Notes: generated from the sequence alone by a model not told the origin. Positions 15,725-25,235 are shown, counted from the first letter of the stretch. The stretch: DNA of 29,979 nt from an uncultured Duncaniella sp. (GCA_910577335.1 CAJTMJ010000037.1:1-29979); one strand, 5' to 3'. Made by a program: numbers and translations.

Positions 15725-17017
15725 TTACTCTTCCGGTTCTTCTTTGGGGAGGGATTCTATGCGGATGAGGTCAAGGCGGGTGGCGGTGCGGCGTTGGATG
15801 GTGAATGCGAGGTCGTCAATGACAAGGCGTTCACCTTGTGTCGGGAGTGAGCCGGTCTCATGAATTATATACCCGGCAAGTGTCTGATACTCGTCATCCT
15901 CCGGTATGTCAAGGCGGAACTCTTCACGGAGCGTACGCACCTCTATTCTTCCCGAAAATTCATAAACACCCGGTGCGACCTCGGTAGCAGTAATACCATT
16001 TTTATCATGCTCGTCCTGTATGTCTCCGAAAATTTCCTCTACGAGGTCCTCAAGTGTCACAAGTCCGGCAGTGCCGCCAAATTCATCAACCACAACAGCC
16101 ATTGAGCGTTTCTCGCTCAGCAGACGGCGCATCATAGTGTTGGCGAGCAGTGTTTCCGGGGCATACAGCACCTCCTTTATATTCTTTTTCCAGTCGCTCT
16201 GCGGGTCAAAAAGTTCCGACACATGCACATATCCCACCACATTGTCTATGTCGTTCTCATAGACCAAGATCTTGCTGCGACCCGACGATGTGAACAGCTC
16301 CGAAAGCTGCTCACGTGTGGTCTCATCTAAATCCACTGCCACAAGCTCATTACGTGGAGCCATACAGTCACGCAGCTGAGTGTTGGAAAAGTCAAGAGCA
16401 TTATGGAATATCTTCACCTCCTTCTCAACCTCTACCTCCTGAGGATTATCCAGATCATCAATCTTTGTTTCAAGATAATCGTTAAGGTCGTTGATGGATA
16501 GCACCCCAAGGCGTGTGTCCTCCGCTTTGATCCCGGCTATTTTCATAAGTACCTTTGACAGCCACGAAGTGAACCATGAAATGGGATAGAGTATGATATA
16601 GAACAGGAATACCGGTATCGCCGACACCTTCAAAGATGTGTTAGGATTGATACGGAATATCGATTTTGGCAGGAATTCACCTGTAAACAGTATGACAAGC
16701 GTCGAAATCAGTGTCTGCAAAAGCAATATGACCGCCTGATTGGTCGATATGTGAGCCTCTATCCACGGCTCAAGCAGAGCCGCAGCCCCCATACCGTATA
16801 TTACAAGCATTATATTATTGCCTACAAGGATTGTGGAGATGAAAAATTCCTGATTGGAATAATATTTCCTGATGATACGGTTAAGCATCCCGCCACGGCT
16901 GGAATCAAGCCCCACACGCACGCGGTCGGCTGTGATATAAGCAATCTCCACACCTGAAAACAGTGCGGAAAACATAAGCGATACCAATGCTAATATCAAC
17001 CACGAGGTTATAGTCAT
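15725..17017 (-). CDS. CNNM/CorC-type membrane protein (DUF21 + CBS + CorC_HlyC)
   Basis: A 430-residue inner-membrane protein of the CNNM/CorC family, associated with Mg2+/Co2+ transport. In Bacteroidetes a homologue (GldE) is tied to gliding and secretion genes. The DUF21 membrane part spans 1-160 with EIAYITADR (24-32) and GEFLPKSIFR (113-122). A CBS pair follows at about 215-335 (MAPRNELVAV; VVVDEFGGTAGLVTLEDL). The C-terminal CorC_HlyC domain is at about 345-425. It is the last gene of the coaX operon, 17 bp after lptC, and ends at the bidirectional terminator. The name GldE is not assigned because no gliding genes are visible. Confidence 0.85.
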   Translation of the reverse strand: MTITSWLILALVSLMFSALFSGVEIAYITADRVRVGLDSSRGGMLNRIIRKYYSNQEFFISTILVGNNIMLVIYGMGAAALLEPWIEAHISTNQAVILLLQTLISTLVILFTGEFLPKSIFRINPNTSLKVSAIPVFLFYIILYPISWFTSWLSKVLMKIAGIKAEDTRLGVLSINDLNDYLETKIDDLDNPQEVEVEKEVKIFHNALDFSNTQLRDCMAPRNELVAVDLDETTREQLSELFTSSGRSKILVYENDIDNVVGYVHVSELFDPQSDWKKNIKEVLYAPETLLANTMMRRLLSEKRSMAVVVDEFGGTAGLVTLEDLVEEIFGDIQDEHDKNGITATEVAPGVYEFSGRIEVRTLREEFRLDIPEDDEYQTLAGYIIHETGSLPTQGERLVIDDLAFTIQRRTATRLDLIRIESLPKEEPEE

Positions 17018-17034
17018 AATATTTTAGTGTCGAA

Positions 17035-17739
17035 TTAATCCTGTTTATCCTCTTCAGTAACCACTTCAAATGGCTTGTCATCTTCATCGGTCGATGTGCC
17101 GCTCTCGTCAGCGCTTATCGAGTCAGTCCCGGCAGTCTGCTTACGTGCCCCGCCGCTTCCGGGCTGGAATGAATTTGCCGGGAAGATACCTGCCACATTG
17201 CGTATGGCATAGCGGGTGAGCTGTTCGTTGGAGTCGAATCCATACCCTTCAAGCACCTTGTCAGGACGCTCGATATGTATAAACGAATCGGAATATAGCT
17301 TATGCTGACGCTGATCCCAGAAGAGCTGATTGGTGAGAAACTTCTCATTCATCACGTTGGTGATGTTCACATTCCCGTCAAGACGCCATAGCTGCTTGTT
17401 TTTGAAATATGTGGCTGAGTCAGCCGTCACTGTCGCCTCTTGACGGAAAAACATATCAAACTTGTCAAGATGCAACCCCTTTGGGAAACGCCAATACGGT
17501 TCCTCCGCCTCGTCATACACATACCATATCGGTGTAGTGATCCTGAATCGGGTAACGCCCGAGTCAGAGATAAGCGTTTCCACATTGCGGGTGAGCATGG
17601 TGGGTGTATGCTCCGCGTCTATGTTATCCGTCCCCACAGGATTGTCATCCTTGCATCCGGTGGTGACGATCCCTGTGGCGGCTATGGCAATAGCTGCTAC
17701 AAACGGCAACAGACGCATGTGGGAGGATTGAAATGCCAT
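17035..17739 (-). CDS. lptC: LPS export protein LptC (lipoprotein form)
   Basis: LptC bridges the inner-membrane LPS extractor LptBFG and the periplasmic LptA. The 234-aa product has a hydrophobic signal ending TTGC with lipid cysteine at residue 29, typical of Bacteroidetes versions. A beta-jellyroll region at about 45-190 includes WRFPKGLHLDKFD, TADSATYFKNKQLWRLDGNV and LFWDQRQHKLYSD, patterns of the OstA/LptC fold. The C-terminal 45 residues are Ser/Asp/Glu-rich and disordered. An alternative start at residue 8 (MRLLPFVAA, position 17718) gives a more typical signal length. Only 5 bp separate it from the preceding outer-membrane protein gene. Confidence 0.85.
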   Translation of the reverse strand: MAFQSSHMRLLPFVAAIAIAATGIVTTGCKDDNPVGTDNIDAEHTPTMLTRNVETLISDSGVTRFRITTPIWYVYDEAEEPYWRFPKGLHLDKFDMFFRQEATVTADSATYFKNKQLWRLDGNVNITNVMNEKFLTNQLFWDQRQHKLYSDSFIHIERPDKVLEGYGFDSNEQLTRYAIRNVAGIFPANSFQPGSGGARKQTAGTDSISADESGTSTDEDDKPFEVVTEEDKQD

Positions 17740-17744
17740 ATATG

Positions 17745-18986
17745 TTATCTAAGTTTGGTCTTGAGGAACCAAAGTCCGTTGAAGTTCACGCCGAGAGTGA
17801 TGTTGAAGTACTGTTCCTTCAGCAGCGGATTGGGTGTGGCTTGGCGGTTATGATATTCAAAACCTAAGTTGACTATTGTCTTGGATGACGCAGTGGGGAA
17901 TCCGAAACCGCATGAGATACCGTAGTCTCTCACATGGTTATCCTCCACCATCATGTAGTCACGATTGTAGAATCCACCGACACGGTAGGTGGTGCGGCGG
18001 AAATAACCGCCACGGGGATCGGGAAGATAGCTGAGACCTCCAGCCACTTTCCAGCGGTTGTCAAGCTTGGTGCCTGAGAAATTCTCTATCTGCTGGTATT
18101 TTGCTTTAGCCCAGTTCTGATAAGTGACATCCACCTCGGCTTGGAAGCGTGAGTTCCATTCATAGCTGATACCTGCGCCCCAAGTGTCGGGGAGCGAGAA
18201 TTTACCTTTCAGCCCCACCACGCCCGGAGCGATGGTGTCAGGCTTCGAATCAAGCGATATATCCTGCTTGATGACGTAGGTCTTCCCTAAAAGTGTCTTG
18301 GAGGGTGAATAGGTCACGCCGACAGTCACCTTGTTCTTTCTGCCTATGTTTATGCCATACTGCAAGCCAAACTGCAAATGGAAGTCCTTGACCTCCAACA
18401 CCTGTTCGAAAAGTGTCTGATTGGCTGAGGATGTGGTGGCATACACGTCGTTATATGAGGTACCGAACAGGTATGAGGCGTTGAAACCGAGCGAGAAGTT
18501 CTTAAACGGGGTATATCCCGCTCCAAGATACAGCTGATTCAGACCGCCCACACCCTGATGGGTAGCGATACCGTTGTTGATGTCCGAGCCGAACGAATAC
18601 CCTACCGAAGAATAGGGGAGCAGTCCTATGCTCACTCCGATCTGCTTCGACACCGGAAATAGCATGGTGAGATAATCGATACCTCCGCCGAAGTCACGGT
18701 CATTGCCCGATACATCTTTGCGCCAGTAGAGCGATGCGTCAATTCCCATGTCAAAAAGGAAGGTGAGCGAATCGACCATGGCATACGATGCCGGATTCAT
18801 CACATTGACCTGCCGACCTGACTGCATGGCATAGCCCACGCCACCCATCTGTCGCTGGGCGGAAGTGGCATTGTCACGCAAGATGCCGTATCCGAACTTT
18901 GAGTAAGGGCTCGTCTCGTTTTGTGCCGTGATGCTGCCCGCCGACAACATCGCAACGGCTAACGCTAATAGAAGTTTAATTTTCAT
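17745..18986 (-). CDS. outer-membrane beta-barrel protein (OmpP1/FadL-like)
   Basis: A 413-residue exported protein with signal MKIKLLLALAVAMLSAGSITAQ. The mature start SPYSKFGYG, followed by RQMGGVGYAM and NPASYA, is typical of a Bacteroidetes outer-membrane barrel family related to FadL/OmpP1 and PorV. Alternating aromatic beta-strands continue to a C-terminal aromatic strand (NITLGVNFNGLWFLKTKLR). The start codon overlaps the end of coaX by 11 bp, and lptC follows after 5 bp, so it is in the same operon. Its substrate is unknown; placement beside lptC suggests an envelope function. Confidence 0.75.
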   Translation of the reverse strand: MKIKLLLALAVAMLSAGSITAQNETSPYSKFGYGILRDNATSAQRQMGGVGYAMQSGRQVNVMNPASYAMVDSLTFLFDMGIDASLYWRKDVSGNDRDFGGGIDYLTMLFPVSKQIGVSIGLLPYSSVGYSFGSDINNGIATHQGVGGLNQLYLGAGYTPFKNFSLGFNASYLFGTSYNDVYATTSSANQTLFEQVLEVKDFHLQFGLQYGINIGRKNKVTVGVTYSPSKTLLGKTYVIKQDISLDSKPDTIAPGVVGLKGKFSLPDTWGAGISYEWNSRFQAEVDVTYQNWAKAKYQQIENFSGTKLDNRWKVAGGLSYLPDPRGGYFRRTTYRVGGFYNRDYMMVEDNHVRDYGISCGFGFPTASSKTIVNLGFEYHNRQATPNPLLKEQYFNITLGVNFNGLWFLKTKLR

Positions 18987-19713
18987 TGTAAAGCAAAATT
19001 CTGTTTAGACCCCTGCTTGCCAGATGCTCATCGACATGAGCCTCGAAATCGCAGAGGGATGCAAGATGATGACCGCAGCCTCCACCGAGCACCACTACGG
19101 TGCCTTCGGGCAGACGGCTTCTATAATAACTGATTGATGCCACGACACTGTAGACCGAGCCTAACGCTATGGCGTCGGCGGTGTTCTTCCCCATCAGGTT
19201 GCGGCAGAGTTCAGGGATATTTTCAGGAAAAGAGATGAGGGGGAGACGGGCGGTGAAACTGTTGAGCGCCTTTAGCTCCATGGTGATACCGGGGGCGATG
19301 TTTCCTCCCTGATACACACCGTTAGCGTCAACATAATCGTAGGTCACAGCCGTGCCGGCGTCCACCACCAATATGTCCTTACCCTTATGTTCGCTCCATG
19401 CTCCCACAGCCGCCGCCACACGGTCGGCTCCGAGTGTGGTCGGAGTGTCGTAGTTGATGCGGATGGGTAGTTTGGTGGAGGTGTTGAGGCGATACACGCA
19501 GCGGGCTATATGGCTCAGTTTGTTGATTACCGGACCGTTGTTTTGCACCACGGAGCAGTAGATGGCACCGTCAAGACGGCGCTTGTCCACAAATTTGTCC
19601 ACGCTTGCGGGTGTGAGACGAGTCTCGATAACTGTGTCAACGAGTTCCGTGTTCTCCCAAAGCGCTATTTTCGCTTCGGTATTGCCTTGGTCGATAGTGA
19701 GATATTGCGACAT
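18976..19713 (-). CDS. coaX: type III pantothenate kinase
   Basis: CoaX performs the first step of coenzyme A synthesis, ATP-dependent phosphorylation of pantothenate, in the cytoplasm. It is an ASKHA-fold enzyme of 245 aa, normal length. Motifs: TIDQGNTEAKIALWE near the N-terminus (phosphate loop with Asp 8), TLGADRVAAAVGA (substrate and dimer region), VVDAGTAVTYDYVD (catalytic Asp region) and GGNIAPGITM. It is the first gene of a four-gene minus-strand operon with an envelope theme downstream. Confidence 0.95.
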   Translation of the reverse strand: MSQYLTIDQGNTEAKIALWENTELVDTVIETRLTPASVDKFVDKRRLDGAIYCSVVQNNGPVINKLSHIARCVYRLNTSTKLPIRINYDTPTTLGADRVAAAVGAWSEHKGKDILVVDAGTAVTYDYVDANGVYQGGNIAPGITMELKALNSFTARLPLISFPENIPELCRNLMGKNTADAIALGSVYSVVASISYYRSRLPEGTVVVLGGGCGHHLASLCDFEAHVDEHLASRGLNRILLYNEN

Positions 19714-19740
19714 TTATGGTCTGCTGTAGGAATTTGGCGA

Positions 19741-19748
19741 CAAAATTA
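19741..19748 (-). promoter_or_regulatory. -7 element for the coaX operon
   Basis: The minus strand reads TAATTTTG (exact TAnnTTTG), giving a leader of about 20 nt before the coaX ATG. A TTTG occurs upstream but only 12 nt away, so the -33 element is not clear. Confidence 0.4.
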
Positions 19749-19802
19749 CTAATTAACTGTCAAATAATCAGTGTCATTTAACAATTATTTTAAGCTGATG
19801 GC

Positions 19803-20171
19803 TTAATCTTTGGTAACTTTCTGCCTTGGGATCATGATTGAAGTATAGAGCGTGAGCACTCCCCCCGCAAGGGTGAATGCTATCCAGTCTTTGCCGGGGA
19901 GGAACATGAAAACAGCCCCCACCACGAAGATTATGGCTGTCCATATCTCCATACGCATCAGTCGGCGCAAGCGCAGCGGCTCTTTGACCACAGGCATTAT
20001 GAATTTGCCTATGAGAAGCAGCAGTGCGCCTGCCGAATAGATATATTTGTTTGCCTCCCCGCCCATTTTCAGCAACGGGAGTGCGGCTGCCACCATTATG
20101 GCGAGAAGCCCGATGGATGAGAGTATATTGGCGGCGGTGGTACGTTTTGTTCTGTTGTCGGTAGTTGTCAT
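19803..20171 (-). CDS. small membrane protein of unknown function
   Basis: A 122-residue protein with about four hydrophobic helices (about 14-32, 42-60, 76-92 and 96-112), and a basic loop KEPLRLRRLMRMEIW between the second and third. No catalytic motif or family name was recognised. It lies 29 bp after the ftsB-like gene and is probably co-transcribed with it. An inner-membrane location is inferred. Confidence 0.75.
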   Translation of the reverse strand: MTTTDNRTKRTTAANILSSIGLLAIMVAAALPLLKMGGEANKYIYSAGALLLLIGKFIMPVVKEPLRLRRLMRMEIWTAIIFVVGAVFMFLPGKDWIAFTLAGGVLTLYTSIMIPRQKVTKD

Positions 20172-20200
20172 TTTTTTATCTGTTGTTTTTTAACAACCTC

Positions 20201-20494
20201 TTATTGTTCAAATACATATACATCCTCGTCGGGATGCTGCATGTGGTATTGCTCGCGTACTATCCGTTCCATTGTCTCTTTGTCGGTGTCGAGCGATCGG
20301 TTGAGGTTCTGGTAATATTCCAAAGTGTCGGTCGCATCCTTGATGCTTGCCTGAAGCTCGTCGATGCGCCGCTCTTGCTCAACGGTGCGCAGCAGGGAGT
20401 TGTCGTTGAAAAACAGCACTGCAGCCCCCACCACCAATGTGGCAAGGAGTGTCAGAGACAGATACCGTTTGCACCATGCAAAAAATTTATTCAT
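20201..20494 (-). CDS. FtsB/DivIC-family septum formation initiator
   Basis: A 97-residue bitopic protein: a short basic N-terminus (MNKFFAWCKRY), one membrane helix (about 12-29), then a coiled coil (about 33-70, TVEQERRIDELQASIKDA) and a short conserved end (ERIVREQYHMQHPDEDVYVF). This is the layout of FtsB/DivIC, the division protein that bridges FtsL and FtsQ at the septum. The motif REQYHM..PDEDVYVF corresponds to the family's ARE.....PGE..Y.. tail. It is the first gene of a two-gene minus-strand unit with a promoter at 20515. Confidence 0.85.
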   Translation of the reverse strand: MNKFFAWCKRYLSLTLLATLVVGAAVLFFNDNSLLRTVEQERRIDELQASIKDATDTLEYYQNLNRSLDTDKETMERIVREQYHMQHPDEDVYVFEQ

Positions 20495-20514
20495 CTTATT
20501 TCAATAATATTATG

Positions 20515-20522
20515 CAAAGTTA
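20515..20522 (-). promoter_or_regulatory. -7 element for the ftsB-like gene
   Basis: The minus strand reads TAACTTTG, an exact TAnnTTTG, about 20 nt from the start codon. A TTTTT run lies at the -33 distance. Confidence 0.45.
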
Positions 20523-20549
20523 CGGTATTATTTTCAACGATGAAAAATT

Positions 20550-22022
20550 TTAATTAATCTTCACATCTTCGCACCCGAACATCACCACTTTTTCCACTCC
20601 CGGCTCGGTCGGAGCGTCGATGTCACGCAACGATGAGTCCTTAACGTCGTCAAGAACCACCGCCGGGCGGTATTCCGGCTTTGCGTAGGTGAATGTGAGG
20701 TCGTTGGCATGTAGCCCCACCACGTGGCGGGCATAAAGCCCGTATGCCGGTGTCTCCCCGGCAAATCTCGGCTCGGGATAGTTGGTTCCCTGCTCACGGT
20801 ACTGCTTGTTGACCAGCTCCTTGGCACCTCCGCCACGGAAATGCAGGCGTATGTTGTTGAGCCACACATTGCGCACAGGCTCTTCGGGCAGACCGGTAAC
20901 TATTATCGAGCAAAGCGAGTCGCAGTCGTCGGCTATGACATTGGATATCTGAATGTCACGTGCGCTCGACGGACGTGTCACCTCTTTGGGTCCTCGGTTG
21001 CGGCATCCGGTGGTGATATATATCGGATAGTGATGCACATGGCTCATGGTGATGTTTGAAACCACGATATTTTCCATTATACCTTGGTCAACCTCCTCGA
21101 ATGCCAGACCGCTGGAGTACATGAATGTGGAGTTTGAGAGTGATATGTTGCGGTAACCGCCGTTCGACTCTGTGCCGAGCTTGAAGCGTCCGCACACCCA
21201 GCCAACTTTTTCAGGTATATATGTGCCGTCGAGCAGCGATCCGCACTTGTAGCCGGTTATGTTGCAGTTAGTCACGGCGATATGCTCGCAGAGTACAGGC
21301 TTTTTCAGTGCGTATGAGCTTTTGAGCACCAATGCGTCATCGTGGGGAGTATTGATGCGGCTGTTGGTCACGGTCATATACTTGCAGCAGTCTATGTCTA
21401 TGCCGTCACGGTTGGTGTCGATGGTAAGGTTGTCGAGTGTCGAGAGGTCGCAGCCGGTCATTATCACGGCAAAATGTCCCCCGCGATACACTGTGAAGTC
21501 CCTTAGCGTGACTCTGCGGCACAGTTTCAAGGCTATGGCTTTGTCGCCGGTCCCTATCGACCCCCCTTGCACATTCCCGCCACGCTCGGTATCCATGCGG
21601 GTAAGTCCCTCGCCGTCAATCATTCCGTGACCCGTGATGCTGACATTGGTCTGCCCCTCAGCCCATATCAGTGAATTGTGAAAATATGTGTGTCCCCCGT
21701 CCTGATATTCCGGGAACCCTCCAAACGATTCGCTCTCGTCGTAGGCTTTCATCTCGGCGGGTGCTGCAAGTATGGTGCAGCCGGCAGACAGATGCAGATC
21801 AATATTTGATTTTAGCCGTATGCTACCGCTCAGGTAAGTTCCGGCAGGGAGCAGCACTTGTCCTCCACCGTCAGCCACGGCAGCCTCAATCGCAGCGTTG
21901 ATAGCCGGTGAGTCAAGAGTCTTGCCGTCACCCTTGGCTCCGAAATCTTTCACATTATAAATCCCTCCTGCGGCAGCCGAAATGGCTATAGCCCAGCTCG
22001 CTAAGCATGTAATTAATCTCAT
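20550..22022 (-). CDS. GH28-family pectin-degrading enzyme (polygalacturonase-like)
   Basis: A 490-residue secreted right-handed beta-helix enzyme of glycoside hydrolase family 28, acting on polygalacturonan or rhamnogalacturonan. The signal peptide is residues 1-19. The pectate-type start YNVKDFGAKGDGKTLDSPAINAAI (22-45) is typical. Catalytic carboxylates appear in NRDGID (204-209) and HDDALVLK (D228, D229). The usual GHG histidine is replaced: the segment reads KLGTESNGGYRN, similar to exo-acting and rhamnogalacturonan-type members. A TATCTTTA at 22052-22059 (minus) is a near-consensus -7 element. It stands alone; no SusC/SusD pair is in the window, so it is outside a canonical polysaccharide utilisation locus here. 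Confidence 0.9.
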   Translation of the reverse strand: MRLITCLASWAIAISAAAGGIYNVKDFGAKGDGKTLDSPAINAAIEAAVADGGGQVLLPAGTYLSGSIRLKSNIDLHLSAGCTILAAPAEMKAYDESESFGGFPEYQDGGHTYFHNSLIWAEGQTNVSITGHGMIDGEGLTRMDTERGGNVQGGSIGTGDKAIALKLCRRVTLRDFTVYRGGHFAVIMTGCDLSTLDNLTIDTNRDGIDIDCCKYMTVTNSRINTPHDDALVLKSSYALKKPVLCEHIAVTNCNITGYKCGSLLDGTYIPEKVGWVCGRFKLGTESNGGYRNISLSNSTFMYSSGLAFEEVDQGIMENIVVSNITMSHVHHYPIYITTGCRNRGPKEVTRPSSARDIQISNVIADDCDSLCSIIVTGLPEEPVRNVWLNNIRLHFRGGGAKELVNKQYREQGTNYPEPRFAGETPAYGLYARHVVGLHANDLTFTYAKPEYRPAVVLDDVKDSSLRDIDAPTEPGVEKVVMFGCEDVKIN

Positions 22023-22060
22023 GGTATAAATAGTTTTATTAATTCACGCTGTAAAGATAC

Positions 22061-22092
22061 GAAAAATACCCGACTCTCACGAGCCGGGTATT
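22061..22092 (-). terminator. rho-independent terminator of the collagen-like lipoprotein gene
   Basis: On the minus strand an 8-bp stem AATACCCG / CGGGTATT with a 12-nt loop is followed by a T-run (TTTTT overlapping the stem end). It lies 73 bp past the stop codon of the lipoprotein gene and just upstream of the GH28 gene, so it separates the two. Confidence 0.7.
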
Positions 22093-22164
22093 CCCCAAAA
22101 TTATAACTTAAATTTATAAGGTGCTCTCATCAGAGAGTCGCTTATTCATGTTTCGACTATTCGC

Positions 22165-25140
22165 TTATTTCGCAGCCTTAACGGTTACTGATAAGGTCTT
22201 AGTTACACCGAATACGTCAACCAATTCGAAGTCGATGGTTACAGGTTCGGTAGTACCAACGCTTGAAGGTATCTGGATCATAACACCACCGGGGATTGCT
22301 GCGTAGTTAGGCTTGATAGCCTCAGTAGCAGGAATGTTAGTGATGATTACTTCAGTTGCGCTTACTGCGCCGGGTTCCCAAGCTCTTGTAAGAGTATTGG
22401 TGTTTTTAACGAGGGTTGCGTTAGTGCCAACTGCACCTACGGTTACAGGAAGAGCTGTCTTGACACCATTCTTGTAGTAGTAAGCTGTAGCGTTAGCGTT
22501 AGCAAGTTCGTAGTTGGTAGCGAAGCCTTCAGTACCTTCTTCGAAGCCCTGGCGGAGGTTCATGTCTGAACGGTTTTCAACGTTACCGTCAGCCTTAACA
22601 CCATCGAAGAGATAGAAGTTGTCACCAAGAGCGTCAACCAATGTGAAGTCAGCATCGGTAAGAAGGATGTCGCGAGTTACATTGTTAGAAGTGAATTCTT
22701 TGTTAGCCTTAACAGTCTTAGCATCACCGAGCAAGCTTGCGAAGATTAACTTGAAGTTGGGAACTTGCTTAGCAGTTGCGGGATAAACACCATAGAAGCT
22801 GTAATTAGCTACAATCGGGAATTCATAACCTTCAACTACATAATCTGAAAGACCCCATGTGTTCCATTCATTTGCTTTTGCTGAGTAAGCAATGTTAGTA
22901 AGGGGAACATTTTCCAATGAAGGATAATCATAGCCTAAGAATTTAGCACGGAAAGTAAGAGGAAGACCAGCCTCACTATCATGGCTCAACTTATAGTAGC
23001 AAGCGTTGGGAACGAATGCGCTATACTTAGTAGAGTATGCAGTGGTGAATGCTTCAAACATAGGAGCGTACATATAGTCCTCATTTACAAGGGCACCATA
23101 GAGTTTCAATACAGTACCCTTATCGTTCCAGATAGCCTTTTCACCGTTCACGCGAGTGATGTCGAGAGTAGGCTGAGTGAATTCGAACGGAAGTACTACA
23201 GTACCAACAGGAGTATTAGTATCCTCATCGTTAACAGTGAATGTCAACTGATAAGCATTGTTCAAAGAGAAGTTGTAAGGATAGCCCTTAGATACCAAGA
23301 ACTGGAATACAATCTGATTCTTCTTTTCATCGAAAGCGTAACGGATATTAACACCCTTTTCGAAGTTATCCCAATTTGCATTGTTTTCACCTTCGCCACC
23401 GATGAGTTCCCAAGTTATGTTTCCATGTTCTACGGCACTGTTCCATACGAGTTTCTCGACATTTGACATGCCGTTGATCATTTCAGAAAGATCGTATGCT
23501 TGAGTATTTAATGCAAACAGCTGTTCACCATTAGTGCTCCAAGACCAATTATTGATTCCATTCAACTCAGGCCAGAAGTTCGGGTTCTTGCCATTGTTAT
23601 AGTTGTTGTCAACAAGCTTAGCATCCATCGGAGTTTCGAGGCGTTCGAGAACGATTTCGTGGCTTGCAGCCATTTCTTCGCGCAAGTTAGCTGTGAACTC
23701 AACAGGATTCTGACCCTTAACAGAACCATCATAGATGGTACCATCCATAAGGATATAGTTGTATTCGAATACGATAGAGTTGTTAACGCCCTGATCCTTG
23801 CTATATGAGAAAGAATAACCGTCGTCAGAGATCTTCACACCGTAAAGTTCTGCATTCTTAAGGTTCTTAGCATCCTGCTTCAAAGTAATCCAGTAGTCAT
23901 ATACGGCTGCTGCGTCTACAGAAGGAGATGTATATATAACCTCAGGATAGTAGGTTGTATTTACGGCGCAATTCTGCATAGGATTTACAAGAGTTACATT
24001 AACAGCACCGATCTTCTTCAAAGTTGCTGCAACATTGTAAGGGGTCTTAATGGTGGTCTTGTTAAGGGTTGCAGTAAGAGCCAACGCATGTTTTGCACCA
24101 TCATTTTGCTTGAAGAGCAGATAGTTCTTGGTTCTTGCGTCGTTGATATCCTCGTAACGAGTAAAGTCATGAGGAAGTACCCAGATTGCATTCTCAGAGG
24201 TAGCTCTTGAAAGCACCTGACCGGTGTAAGGACGAGCTTCCTTGAACTTGAGTTGTGTGTTAACATTCTCAGAGTTCATGAGGCTGTATGCATAGTCTGA
24301 TGCATCAGTGCCCTGAGGATTAACTACTATTTGAAGGTCAGTGCCAAGAGTAGTATAGAGACCCTTAGCAAGTGTCTTCTTGGCATTTGCGGGACCATAC
24401 TCAACATCCTTGGCATTGATACCATAGAGAGCATTCAAGCTGCGTATGTTGCTGTTGAGGATATCCATGTATCCCATAACTGCGCTTGTGGGGAGGAAGA
24501 TAGTCTGGATCTCACCGCTGTCGTCACGAACATTGAGGTTGAAACCGCCGGGAACTTCCATTACGAGAGCGCCACCTGCGATATATTCTGTCTCAACATA
24601 TTCGCCCTTCTCGGCATCCCATACCATCCAGTAGCCGTTTGCACTGATCTGAGCGCTCTTTCCGGGTTCGCCCTGAGGACCGGCAGGACCCTGAGGACCT
24701 TCAGCACCGGGAGCACCGGGGGCACCGGGAGCACCGGGTTCGCCGGGCTGTCCGGGTTCGCCCTGAGGACCTTGAGGACCTACTGCGGGATGTTCTGACT
24801 TAACGCCGTCGAATGCCCAATAGCCGTCGATAATAGTTACTACGGTGCCGTTTTTACCATCTGCACCTGCTGCGCCTGTTTCACCCTTGATAGTCTCGAT
24901 AACGCTGGTAGTGTTGTCGTTCCAGGTGATCTTAATGCCATTGCCTTCCTTGACAACGTTGGTCACGAATTTACCCTGACCAACCTTAGCCTGCAACTCG
25001 GAAATGGCAGCCTTGATGTCTACAATTTCCTTGTTGATGGCATTGATGTCATCATCGTAGTCTTTGCAGGAGACAAATGCTCCGGAAGAGAGAGTCAACA
25101 ATCCTCCGAACAAAGCCGCACTAAAAAACTTTTTGTTCAT
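22165..25140 (-). CDS. large surface lipoprotein with collagen-like Gly-X-Y segment
   Basis: A 991-residue lipoprotein. The signal MNKKFFSAALFGGLLTLSSGAFVSC ends in a lipobox with cysteine 25. The next residues KDYDDD are an acidic export signal, known in Bacteroidetes to send lipoproteins to the cell surface. A short coiled coil follows (about 31-53). A DUF4988-like segment (about 55-118) contains GYWAFDG. Then come 14 uninterrupted Gly-X-Y triplets at 121-162 (GPQ, GEP, GAP types). A second GYWMVWD repeat follows, and about 800 residues of beta-rich sequence complete the protein. Nothing enzymatic is visible. It probably acts as a surface adhesin or structural stalk. Candidate control is the invertible promoter upstream, drawn here in the OFF orientation; the gene has no other good promoter visible in its 95-bp upstream region. 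Confidence 0.85.
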   Translation of the reverse strand: MNKKFFSAALFGGLLTLSSGAFVSCKDYDDDINAINKEIVDIKAAISELQAKVGQGKFVTNVVKEGNGIKITWNDNTTSVIETIKGETGAAGADGKNGTVVTIIDGYWAFDGVKSEHPAVGPQGPQGEPGQPGEPGAPGAPGAPGAEGPQGPAGPQGEPGKSAQISANGYWMVWDAEKGEYVETEYIAGGALVMEVPGGFNLNVRDDSGEIQTIFLPTSAVMGYMDILNSNIRSLNALYGINAKDVEYGPANAKKTLAKGLYTTLGTDLQIVVNPQGTDASDYAYSLMNSENVNTQLKFKEARPYTGQVLSRATSENAIWVLPHDFTRYEDINDARTKNYLLFKQNDGAKHALALTATLNKTTIKTPYNVAATLKKIGAVNVTLVNPMQNCAVNTTYYPEVIYTSPSVDAAAVYDYWITLKQDAKNLKNAELYGVKISDDGYSFSYSKDQGVNNSIVFEYNYILMDGTIYDGSVKGQNPVEFTANLREEMAASHEIVLERLETPMDAKLVDNNYNNGKNPNFWPELNGINNWSWSTNGEQLFALNTQAYDLSEMINGMSNVEKLVWNSAVEHGNITWELIGGEGENNANWDNFEKGVNIRYAFDEKKNQIVFQFLVSKGYPYNFSLNNAYQLTFTVNDEDTNTPVGTVVLPFEFTQPTLDITRVNGEKAIWNDKGTVLKLYGALVNEDYMYAPMFEAFTTAYSTKYSAFVPNACYYKLSHDSEAGLPLTFRAKFLGYDYPSLENVPLTNIAYSAKANEWNTWGLSDYVVEGYEFPIVANYSFYGVYPATAKQVPNFKLIFASLLGDAKTVKANKEFTSNNVTRDILLTDADFTLVDALGDNFYLFDGVKADGNVENRSDMNLRQGFEEGTEGFATNYELANANATAYYYKNGVKTALPVTVGAVGTNATLVKNTNTLTRAWEPGAVSATEVIITNIPATEAIKPNYAAIPGGVMIQIPSSVGTTEPVTIDFELVDVFGVTKTLSVTVKAAK

Positions 25141-25235
25141 AATGAAATTGAAAAATTTTAATTTATAAATTAAAAACTAAAAAATGGTTATTCATTTAGT
25201 AGGTTTATTGGTCTATTTTTGGGTCTAAAGAGGAT

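Noticed and set aside
24331..24798. Open frame opposite the collagen-like segment
   Set aside because: It is antisense to a well-supported gene and its Gly/Thr-rich pattern is the mirror of the Gly-X-Y codons.
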